From contig MHSB01000016.1 in assembly GCA_001821155.1 (NCBI GenBank), forward strand, positions 1 through 8,147: a stretch of 8,147 nucleotides of DNA, given 5' to 3'. The notes beneath the pieces are model-generated. The model had not been told where the DNA came from. It made no database searches and saw only the letters and a program-made list of their open reading frames with translations. Position 1 is the stretch's first letter. Each line of letters begins with the position of its first letter. Position numbers and translations under genes: made by a program. Shown piece after piece: positions 1-5,260 of this stretch. This stretch comes from Candidatus Taylorbacteria bacterium RIFCSPLOWO2_01_FULL_50_130 (GTDB taxonomy: Bacteria > Patescibacteriota > Minisyncoccia > Phycocordibacterales > UBA10002).

Positions 1-369
1 CTAGTAAGCTTGTTCTGTCGTCGGCTTATACACTAGCTCTAGTTTCTTCTGTGCAATATGTCCGAACCGGTCCTTGCCTTCAATCGTCATTATAGAGTAA
101 CCCTCCGCGAGGAGCAATGATTCCATAAAACGTCCGCGTTCGTCGGTAAAGATCGGCCGCCCGTTTAAGGTAAGGAATGAGACATTGTGCGCCGCACCCT
201 TTACCGTAATATGCGTTGTCGTGGATGTGTATCCATTCACTGGCTCTTCTATGAAGAGTACCGGTCCTTGAAGAAATTCTCGGAATTGAAAGTAGGCATA
301 TGTTCCCAGACCGATTACGAGAACGCCGATAATGCCGACGCTGATAATGAGTTTAGGAGCACGTTCCAT
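1..369 (-). CDS. Small single-pass membrane protein with an extracytoplasmic beta-rich domain
   Basis: I do not recognise a named family. From the ATG at 367-369 the product is 122 residues: a short basic N-terminus (MERAPK), one transmembrane helix (about residues 7-27, rich in Ile, Val, Gly and Leu), then about 90 residues that look like a single Ig-like or glucodextranase-B-type beta domain. Features of that domain are an 'EPVNGYTSTTTHITVKG' opening, a 'LTLNGRPIFTDERGRF' segment and a closing 'GYSIMTIEGKDRFGHI' segment. This suggests a surface-exposed, membrane-anchored protein; the function is unknown. The frame stays open to a TTG at 418-420 (139 residues), but those extra 17 codons run through a cluster of repeats and precede an otherwise typical N-terminus, so I prefer the ATG. 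Neither start has a clear ribosome binding site. The gene lies downstream of ftsK on the same strand, separated by a MITE-like insertion. Confidence 0.75.
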   Translation of the reverse strand: MERAPKLIISVGIIGVLVIGLGTYAYFQFREFLQGPVLFIEEPVNGYTSTTTHITVKGAAHNVSFLTLNGRPIFTDERGRFMESLLLAEGYSIMTIEGKDRFGHIAQKKLELVYKPTTEQAY

Positions 370-378
370 ACTCAAACG

Positions 379-465
379 GTAACTGGAACTGTAACCTATC
401 ACTGGAACTAAATGAACCAATGTAGAGATTCTTTGTTACAGTTACCTGTTCCAGTTATTTGTTAC
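379..465. repeat. Cluster of ACTGGAAC and GTAAC repeats upstream of the small membrane protein gene
   Basis: ACTGGAAC occurs at 382-389 and 401-408 and in inverse orientation at 448-455. GTAAC (or GTTAC) occurs at 379, 391, 435, 441 and 461. The segment 380-388 is complementary to 449-457, and 388-395 to 435-442, so the two sides could fold into an interrupted stem of about 17 bp with a 6-nt bulge. The cluster sits immediately upstream of the preferred ATG at 367-369, where an operator or promoter would be expected. No function can be assigned from sequence alone. Confidence 0.45.
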
Positions 466-466
466 A

Positions 467-610
467 TAGGACTTACGCAATCGGTGTCATTCCCGTGAAG
501 CTTGTCCTCGCGAAGGCGGGGAACGGGAATCCAGGGCGTTAAAAAACGGCCAAATACTGGATTCCCGCCTGCGCGGGAATGACAGAAAATGACGAAATGC
601 GTAAGTCCTA
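467..610. mobile_element. 144-bp MITE-like element with terminal inverted repeats and a 5-bp target duplication
   Basis: The ends are a perfect 13-bp inverted repeat, TAGGACTTACGCA at 467-479 and its complement at 598-610. Both sides are flanked by TTACA (462-466 and 611-615), which fits a 5-bp target-site duplication. The interior is itself palindromic. Each half carries a GTCATTCCCG ... GGGAATCCAG block; the right half folds as ATTCCCGC (561-568) / GCGGGAAT (573-580) with a 4-nt loop, and the left half as ATTCCCGT (489-496) / ACGGGAAT (523-530). The ATTCCC-N8-GGGAAT core resembles the dRS3 type of bacterial repeat described in Neisseria. There is no room for a transposase, so it would be non-autonomous. 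The right-hand target duplication contains the ftsK stop codon (611-613), so insertion happened exactly at the gene end. Confidence 0.8.
541..580 (-). terminator. Possible terminator for ftsK supplied by the inserted element
   Basis: Read on the minus strand, downstream of the ftsK stop, the 8-bp GC-rich hairpin at 561-580 is followed, after about 14 nt, by six T residues (the A run at 541-546). The gap between stem and T-tract is longer than in a standard intrinsic terminator, so this is a weak call. If active, it would separate ftsK from the small membrane protein gene downstream. Confidence 0.3.
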
Positions 611-2854
611 TTACAGTTGCCCTGGTCCCGGCACTTCCGTTTCTTCAGACGGTGTATCGTGCCCAGCGGCTCCGAGTACCATTCTTGGTTTCGAGCCGTC
701 AGATGCTCCGATTACCTTGTGTTCCTCCAGTAGATCCATAAGCCGTGCCGCTCGAGAATAACCAATTCGCAATTTTCGCTGCAGGTAAGATGTTGATGCC
801 TTGCCGGCCTGCACGACGACGGCACGCGCCTCTTCGTACAAGACATCATCTATGTCTTCGCTTCCCCCGAAAGCGTCTTCAAAAGCAAGCCCGCCCGATT
901 CCGGAGATACATCGCTCCCATCTCTACCGATAAGAGAAAGCTCTTGCGGCACATCGTCCTTGTACTCCTCGCGGAGGTATTTCGTAACCTTTTTCACCTC
1001 CGTTTCGGAGATGAAAGCGGACTGTAAACGCACCGGCTTTGACATTTCTCCCGAAAGGAAGAGCATGTCTCCGGCGCCGAGAAGCTTCTCGGCGCCTCCA
1101 GTGTCCAGAATGGTGCGCGAGTCCACCTGCGAGGCGACTTGGAGCGCTATGCGCGCGGGAATGTTTGCCTTGATAAGTCCGGTGATAACGTTGACCGACG
1201 GCCGCTGCGTTGAGAGGAGAAGATGGATTCCCACCGCTCGACTCATCTGAGCCAAACGCACAACAGCCGCTTCAAGCTCTCTTGGATATGTTGCCATGAT
1301 ATCGGCAATCTCATCAATCACGATGACGATAAAGGGTATTCGTTCGGGCGCTTTCAGAGAGAGTTCGCTGCTATCCACGTTTGTCGCCCTTTCCTTTTCG
1401 AGTTTTTTGTACTCCGGTTCCACTATGTTTTTGTGATATGAGTGGATATCCCGGACCGATTCTGATTCCAAGACGTCATAACGGCGGTCCATCTCCTTTC
1501 CCGCCCATTTGAGCGCGAGAATCGCTTTTTTGGCGTCCGTGATGACGGGGGTGAGCAGATGCGGGATTTTGTTGTATAGAGTGAGTTCCACGCGCTTAGG
1601 GTCAATCAAAATGAGCTTCAAATCTTCAGGAGCGTTGCGGAAGAGCAGGGAAGTGAGGATGGTATGCAGGGTTACGGACTTTCCGGCGCCCGTTGCGCCC
1701 GCGATGAGTGCATGCGGCATTTTTGAGAGATTGGCAAAATGTGCCTTGCCCGCCAAGTCTCTTCCAAGCGACATAAGAAGCGGTTTGTCCGACGCGGTAA
1801 ATTCGGCGCTTCCGAGCATCGTGGCGAGACCTACCGTTGCTTTGATGTTATTCGGCACTTCTATGCCGACGAGTGATTTCCCCGGTATGGGGGCCTCAAT
1901 GCGAATAGGGTGCGCGGCAAGCGCAAGTTCGAGCTCGCGTTGTAGCGCAACAATTTTTGAAAGGCGCACATTTTCCGCGGGTTTCAAGGCGTAGCGCGTC
2001 ACCGTCGGGCCGATTGAAATCTCATCCATTTCGACCTCAATACCAAAATTCTGCAGGGTACGTTTGATGATATTGGCGTTTGCTTTTATATCCCCCACTC
2101 CGGGTTTTCCTCTGTCGGCTTCAAGGAGTGTTAGCGGTGGGGGAGCATACGTTCTCCAGTTTGGCCATGAGAGCATGGCAGAGGTTACTGTCGGCAACTC
2201 GGCATTGTCGTCTCGGACGGCCTGTTTCACCCTTTTTCTTTCCGTTACCGAGACGTCGTTAAATCTTTCCGTCTCTTCCGTCTGCTTCTCTTCCTCTGTC
2301 AGCTCATGCGCTTGTGTAGCGCCAGCCGCTTCAAGTCCGCTTATCTTCGCCTCCTTTCTTTTCCAAAAGACGGCTCTCCAGTGCGCGTGCAGCGCGCCAA
2401 CCGGTATCGAAGCTTCAAACATAACGAGCAGTGACATGACAAACATTGCCGCGAGGAGCACAACTGATGTATATACCTCAAAAAGGCGAGACAGCGGAGA
2501 AGAGAGTACCGCTCCAAACCAACCCCCCTCCGTAGGGAACAGGAGTTCAACAATTCCCAATCCGGACAAGAATAGCACGAACGCTCCTATTGTCTTCTTT
2601 ATTGGGAAGAGCCCTCGAAGCGCGCGAAGCAATCCCACTGAAAGGAAAAATGCAAGCAACGGCAGCAGATAGAAACCAATGCCGACAAAACCGGTCAACC
2701 ATTCGTGGATTTTTCTGCCTCCTCCGCCCGCTTTGCCAAAAGCTACAAATATAAGTACCAGTCCAAATGTAAAAAACAGGACCGCAAGCACGCCTCGAAG
2801 TGTCTCTTCGCGAAGGAATCCCCCGCCTTTCCCTTCCTTGTTTTTTCGCGCCAT
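611..2854 (-). CDS. ftsK: DNA translocase FtsK/SpoIIIE
   Basis: Membrane-anchored hexameric ATPase that pumps double-stranded DNA through the closing division septum and supports chromosome dimer resolution. Residue numbers here count from the upstream ATG at 2897-2899 (762 residues). Four hydrophobic helices lie at about 34-55, 70-93, 102-120 and 142-165. A short, charged linker (about 180-250) follows, much shorter than that of E. coli FtsK. The motor has Walker A GATGAGKS at 401-408, DPKRVEL at 433-439, Walker B IVIVIDEIAD at 524-533 and STQRPS at 563-568. A C-terminal gamma winged helix occupies about 680-742 (SYLQRKLRIGYSRAARLMDLL), the domain that reads orienting DNA sequences. I report the ATG at 2852-2854 (MARKNKE..., 747 residues). 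The upstream ATG and its 15 codons (MADFLVRQVLLFSTY) lie almost entirely in the inverted-repeat element at 2870-3032. That upstream ATG does have an AGGAG about 13 nt before it, also inside the element, so the longer start cannot be excluded. The stop codon coincides with a MITE target duplication. No motor motif is missing. Confidence 0.95.
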   Translation of the reverse strand: MARKNKEGKGGGFLREETLRGVLAVLFFTFGLVLIFVAFGKAGGGGRKIHEWLTGFVGIGFYLLPLLAFFLSVGLLRALRGLFPIKKTIGAFVLFLSGLGIVELLFPTEGGWFGAVLSSPLSRLFEVYTSVVLLAAMFVMSLLVMFEASIPVGALHAHWRAVFWKRKEAKISGLEAAGATQAHELTEEEKQTEETERFNDVSVTERKRVKQAVRDDNAELPTVTSAMLSWPNWRTYAPPPLTLLEADRGKPGVGDIKANANIIKRTLQNFGIEVEMDEISIGPTVTRYALKPAENVRLSKIVALQRELELALAAHPIRIEAPIPGKSLVGIEVPNNIKATVGLATMLGSAEFTASDKPLLMSLGRDLAGKAHFANLSKMPHALIAGATGAGKSVTLHTILTSLLFRNAPEDLKLILIDPKRVELTLYNKIPHLLTPVITDAKKAILALKWAGKEMDRRYDVLESESVRDIHSYHKNIVEPEYKKLEKERATNVDSSELSLKAPERIPFIVIVIDEIADIMATYPRELEAAVVRLAQMSRAVGIHLLLSTQRPSVNVITGLIKANIPARIALQVASQVDSRTILDTGGAEKLLGAGDMLFLSGEMSKPVRLQSAFISETEVKKVTKYLREEYKDDVPQELSLIGRDGSDVSPESGGLAFEDAFGGSEDIDDVLYEEARAVVVQAGKASTSYLQRKLRIGYSRAARLMDLLEEHKVIGASDGSKPRMVLGAAGHDTPSEETEVPGPGQL

Positions 2855-2869
2855 ATACGTACTAAATAG

Positions 2870-3032
2870 TAGAACCTGTCTCACTAAAAAGTCCGCCATT
2901 GTGCCGTGAAATCTCCTGCTGCAAAACGCGTCACCCCCTCACTGAAGCACAGCTTCAACTCCTCACGTTTCGCGTTTTTCGCTGCGTAGATTTCACGGCA
3001 CACACACGCGTCTTTTAGTGAAACAGATTCTA
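2870..3032. mobile_element. 163-bp long-hairpin (MITE-like) element over the 5' end of ftsK
   Basis: An imperfect palindrome built of nested inverted repeats. The outer arms are 20 bp with two mismatches (TAGAACCTGTCTCACTAAAA at 2870-2889 against 3013-3032). Next are GTGCCGTGAAATCT at 2901-2914 with its perfect complement at 2988-3001, then AAAACGCG 2923-2930 with CGCGTTTT 2971-2978, and a tip TGAAGC 2943-2948 with GCTTCA 2952-2957 around a 3-nt loop. The tip lies at the geometric centre, so the whole unit would fold as one long hairpin. The ends begin with TA, which would fit a TA-targeting (IS630/mariner-like) element, but a larger target duplication is not evident. The element contains the upstream candidate ftsK start codon (2897-2899) and an AGGAG. 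It may therefore have altered or replaced the native ftsK promoter and start region. Confidence 0.7.
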
Positions 3033-3128
3033 GTATATCACGCTTACTGTACGACGATGCGAAATGGCCTCACAAATAATGTCCATGGCAGGTTATTAAA
3101 CACTTTCTAATTGCCGCGCGCGAACAAT

Positions 3129-3181
3129 TGACATCTTCGCGTGACGCTACTTTTCGTATGCACACCTCGCGAAAGATGTCA
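3129..3181. repeat. Inverted repeat TGACATCTTCGCG / CGCGAAAGATGTCA
   Basis: The left arm (3129-3141) and right arm (3168-3181) are complementary except for one extra base in the right arm, with 26 nt between them. It lies in the divergent promoter region and could be an operator pair or a cruciform. There is no T-run, so it is not a terminator. Confidence 0.5.
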
Positions 3182-3249
3182 GAAACACAGCTTTCATGCA
3201 TCGCCCCTCTTCACTCCTGCTTTTGCTAGTGTTGAAATTATTTATAACC

Positions 3250-3277
3250 TTGCAATTCGCGTATACGATACGATAAT
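3250..3277 (+). promoter_or_regulatory. Candidate sigma-70-type promoter for the winged-helix gene
   Basis: TTGCAA (3250-3255) and GATAAT (3272-3277) are separated by 16 nt; the -10 matches the consensus at five of six positions and the -35 at four. The expected transcription start (about 3283-3286) falls on the first TGTCCTTT motif (3285-3292), the arrangement expected for an operator controlling this promoter. It would leave a leader of about 250 nt before the start codon at 3534. This is inference from sequence matches only. Confidence 0.35.
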
Positions 3278-3355
3278 AGACATATGTCCTTTTCAATTTC
3301 CCGGAGATATCTAATAAGACATGAGTCGTAAAGGGCTGCGAGTGATGTCTTTAGC

Positions 3356-3405
3356 ATAAAGGACATAGATTGCCTACCAGTGCATATTCATCTTATGTCC
3401 TTTAT
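3356..3405. promoter_or_regulatory. Operator-like dyad ATAAAGGACATA ... TATGTCCTTTAT
   Basis: Perfect 12-bp inverted repeat (3356-3367 and 3394-3405) with a 26-nt spacer, upstream of the winged-helix gene and containing two of the heptamers in opposite orientation. This is a natural candidate for the regulatory site of the gene, either for looping between two half-sites or for binding of a dimer. Confidence 0.55.
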
Positions 3406-3497
3406 AGGCATAATCGGCATAGTCATAATTTATTGGCCCCATATTCAGATATTCCCCTTTATTTACTTGGCTAATTCGACTTTACCACTTCGTTTCC

Positions 3498-3509
3498 AAG
3501 ATATATCTT
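3498..3509. promoter_or_regulatory. 12-bp perfect palindrome AAGATATATCTT
   Basis: It lies 24 nt upstream of the winged-helix start codon, where it would be in the leader or could overlap a weak -10 element (GATATA). A palindrome of this AT-rich composition can occur by chance; function unknown. Confidence 0.25.
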
Positions 3510-3533
3510 TCTCCAGCATTATCAAGAATTTCC

Positions 3534-4469
3534 ATGCATCCGCGTCAGCACAATAGAACAGAACGAGCTCTTGATGTCCTTAATAGCAGGACACCGATAA
3601 GTGCTTTACACGAGGACCAATATCACTTGTTTCTATTCAAAAAGACAGAACGGCTGGTTGCCGCCGTCTATCTTGTCACACACTCATTTAACGATTCAGA
3701 ACCATTAAAGTGGAACATGCGAGCGAGCTCTTCCCGGCTCTTAGAATGTGTTCTCTCGCTCCGAGCGCACAACATTGTTCAAGACATTCCGTCTTTTCAA
3801 GATTTGTATTCGGAGATGACTCGCCTATTGTCCATTCTTAACCTTTCTCACATTGCCGACCTTGTTTCGCCTATGAATTTCTCTCTTCTGAAGGGTGAAA
3901 TTGAAAATCTTATTGCTTTGTTCGAAGGCGGATGGCGGATATCTACCCCGCCCACTTATTCATTGCCGTTCACGAATGCTTTTTTTGGAATACCGGGGGA
4001 TATACTTCTGCACGAGACGAAGATCAGACACAAAACCCCCACTCAAGGCGATTTAACGGGAGAAGCAGGACACGAAACGAATGCCACCTTACATTCCGTG
4101 GCAGAATTCGACAAATTTCACCGAGACCAGAGAAATACCTCTAAAGGACAGCAGTATGTAAAGGACAGTGTCCTTGATAAAGTGGCCGAGGCATTAGAGG
4201 AAAAAGGACAGAAGCATAAGGACAAAAGTCAGTCTACATTTTTTCGAAATAGAGAGAAGGTTAAGGAGAGCAGGAGACAAGAGATTGTTTCTATCCTCCG
4301 AGACAGAAATAGCGCTACAGTGAGAGACTTTTCTGTCTCAATACAAGGATGTAGCGAAAAGACCATACAGAGAATTCTCATAGAAATGGTGCAGCACGGT
4401 GTCCTTAAGATAAGCGGGAAACGCCGTTGGAGTCGGTATTCCATCGCAGAAGATTATAAACCATCTTAA
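3534..4469 (+). CDS. Uncharacterised protein with a C-terminal winged-helix DNA-binding domain
   Basis: 311 residues, no signal peptide or membrane helix, so cytoplasmic. Three parts are visible. Residues about 20-135 form an alpha-helical N-terminal region opening with 'ALHEDQYHLFLFKKTERLVAAVYLVT'. Residues about 155-245 form a polar, charged and probably flexible linker. Residues about 245-303 form a winged helix of DeoR/MarR-like pattern (RRQEIVSILRDRNSATVRDF, CSEKTIQRILIEMVQHGVLK, then KRRWSRYSI as the wing and end). The start at 3534 is chosen because it begins just ahead of the well-formed N-terminal helical part; there is no Shine-Dalgarno sequence. I recall similar hypothetical proteins in Parcubacteria but cannot verify this here. 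The linker-coding DNA holds five of the twelve AAGGACA/TGTCCTT motifs, and the flanks hold more, which suggests the protein binds its own locus. Autoregulation is the simplest role. A plasmid-type replication initiator or a partition/nucleoid protein is possible; an iteron array beside a winged-helix gene would look similar. Its codon use and base composition are more AT-rich than those of ftsK and the surface protein gene. Confidence 0.85.
   Translation: MHPRQHNRTERALDVLNSRTPISALHEDQYHLFLFKKTERLVAAVYLVTHSFNDSEPLKWNMRASSSRLLECVLSLRAHNIVQDIPSFQDLYSEMTRLLSILNLSHIADLVSPMNFSLLKGEIENLIALFEGGWRISTPPTYSLPFTNAFFGIPGDILLHETKIRHKTPTQGDLTGEAGHETNATLHSVAEFDKFHRDQRNTSKGQQYVKDSVLDKVAEALEEKGQKHKDKSQSTFFRNREKVKESRRQEIVSILRDRNSATVRDFSVSIQGCSEKTIQRILIEMVQHGVLKISGKRRWSRYSIAEDYKPS
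4161..4175. promoter_or_regulatory. Palindromic double site AAGGACA-g-TGTCCTT inside the gene
   Basis: Two heptamers meet head to head with one base between them, giving a 15-bp perfect palindrome within the coding sequence for residues 210-214 of the winged-helix protein. If a dimer binds this motif, this is the closest thing in the window to a complete symmetric site. A third copy lies 17 bp upstream (4144), a fourth at 4204 and a fifth at 4218. Confidence 0.55.
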
Positions 4470-4546
4470 GACCGGGTAATATATAGGTGATATATCTGTC
4501 CTTTACATCGCTACCATTCACTGTCCTTGAGAAATTTTAGGTCGTA

Positions 4547-4591
4547 TGACACCACCATATAAGGGTCGAAGTGTGTCAAGTTTTTGTTTTT
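4547..4591 (+). terminator. Weak candidate terminator after the winged-helix gene
   Basis: TGACAC (4547-4552) pairs with GTGTCA (4573-4578) around a 20-nt loop and is followed by the T-rich tract 4581-4591. The stem is short, so this is only a tentative end for the transcript of the upstream gene. Two heptamer motifs (4497, 4522) lie between the stop codon and this site. Confidence 0.3.
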
Positions 4592-4950
4592 GTTAGAAGT
4601 TTTGTCATGTTACGCCTTGTGTTTCGTCTAGATACCAGAGGTGCTGTACAGGGCGATTGCCGGGAATTTTTAACGTACCGGTGCATTTTGACAAGGTTAG
4701 TAGTGGCTAGATGCTTGAAAAATGGCCCTAAATAGAGGGGTTAAGCTTCTCTGGCCTAGGCGCTGAATTGATGGACGGCGTATACGCTCTGACAGTGATT
4801 ATTTCATACAAAGCCAGCCATTGCTTTCTACAGTGAAATTGTATCCACTTGCCGTTATTCGGACGCGGATTATGGCGGAATCTCAAGAATGATTGTTTCG
4901 TTGACTTTGTTTTTTGGCTGTGCAATACTGGCTTGCGTGGAATATATCTT

Positions 4951-4984
4951 AAAAAAGCCGCAACAAAGGCCTCATGCCTTTGTT
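4951..4984 (-). terminator. Intrinsic terminator-like hairpin facing the minus strand
   Basis: AACAAAGGC (4962-4970) and GCCTTTGTT (4976-4984) form a perfect 9-bp stem with a 5-nt loop. Read on the minus strand the stem is followed by GCGGC and six T residues (A run at 4951-4956), close to a classical rho-independent terminator. No minus-strand gene is recognised upstream of it (above 4984), which implies an unrecognised transcript on that strand or the remnant of one. Confidence 0.5.
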
Positions 4985-4999
4985 CCGCGCCGTTTTAAG

Positions 5000-5008
5000 T
5001 TATCCACA
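5000..5008 (+). promoter_or_regulatory. Perfect DnaA-box sequence TTATCCACA
   Basis: The nonamer equals the strong consensus DnaA box. A degenerate relative, TTTTCCACA, occurs at 5314-5322. About 0.06 perfect copies would be expected by chance in this window on both strands. A single perfect box plus one weak one is not an origin by itself, and no dnaA gene is visible. Confidence 0.35.
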
Positions 5009-5044
5009 GAATCTGTTTTGCAGCTATCTCGTCACACCGTATAA

Positions 5045-5072
5045 TTGACCTTGAAACTTAGTGTGCCATACT
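5045..5072 (+). promoter_or_regulatory. Candidate promoter toward the structured region and surface protein gene
   Basis: TTGACC (5045-5050, five of six consensus matches) and CATACT (5067-5072, four of six) with a 16-nt spacer. If used, it would produce a leader of about 550 nt that includes the hairpin series before the start codon at 5632. An isolated TTGACA at 5148-5153 lacks a good -10 at the right distance. Confidence 0.3.
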
Positions 5073-5260
5073 TTTCTGGTCTGGTGGCACTATACCCTGT
5101 GCTTCGGTGAGATTCGGGAACACTTGATACGCGAAGAGAGAGGTTCGTTGACAATAGAATACGTCAGGAAAAGCATAGTTTTCTAGTTAATTTTCTTCTG
5201 AAATTGTAACTGCAGCAGTGCAGACTTTGTTCCGACTTCCTCAACGCGCTTTCAAAACAA

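Larger units (their letters stand above)
3033..3533. other. Divergent intergenic region between ftsK and the winged-helix gene
   Basis: No convincing coding sequence. The region is AT-rich and carries dyads, three copies of the AAGGACA/TGTCCTT heptamer (3285, 3359, 3396) and one plausible sigma-70-type promoter, all listed separately. Between 3041 and 3128, and between 3182 and 3249, I see nothing I can assign. Confidence 0.6.
3285..4528. repeat. Array of 12 AAGGACA/TGTCCTT heptamers in and around the winged-helix gene
   Basis: AAGGACA starts at 3359, 4144, 4161, 4204 and 4218; its complement TGTCCTT starts at 3285, 3396, 3575, 4169, 4400, 4497 and 4522. Seven of these extend to AAAGGACA (or TGTCCTTT). 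I find no further copy in the rest of the window; about 0.15 copies would be expected by chance in this 1.24-kb span on both strands. Copies lie in both flanks and inside the coding sequence. Inside the gene they occur in different codon phases (AAA-GGA-CAG at 4143 and 4203, but GTA-AAG-GAC-AGT at 4158), so the shared element is DNA sequence rather than a peptide repeat. The likely meaning is a binding-site array, probably for the protein the gene encodes. Confidence 0.8.
4592..5260. other. Long intergenic stretch without a recognised gene
   Basis: No reading frame here has convincing composition, a ribosome binding site or a recognisable product; the longest is a 65-codon minus-strand frame with a TTG start (4728-4925). 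Features that stand out are a minus-facing terminator-like hairpin, a DnaA-box sequence and a possible plus-strand promoter, listed separately. From 4592 to 4950 I see nothing assignable. The region could be decayed coding sequence, an origin-like control region or the distal promoter region of the surface protein gene. Confidence 0.5.

Noticed and set aside
2064..2672. 202-codon plus-strand frame
   Set aside because: Lies antisense to ftsK, whose frame is fully explained; the product is Ser-rich with no domain.
3285..4528. CRISPR array
   Set aside because: The repeated unit is only 7-8 bp, irregularly spaced, in both orientations and partly inside a gene; there are no cas genes.
4728..4925. 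65-codon minus-strand frame
   Set aside because: TTG start, no ribosome binding site, no recognisable product. It could be a decayed fragment, but nothing in the sequence supports a gene.
5148..5180. TTGACA at 5148-5153 as a promoter
   Set aside because: The only reasonable -10 (CATAGT at 5174-5179) is 20 nt away, too far for a standard promoter.
5220..5250. RNase P RNA on the minus strand, from a GAGGAAGTCGG string
   Set aside because: It only loosely resembles the conserved GAGGAAAGTCC core, and the matching 3' core sequence is absent.
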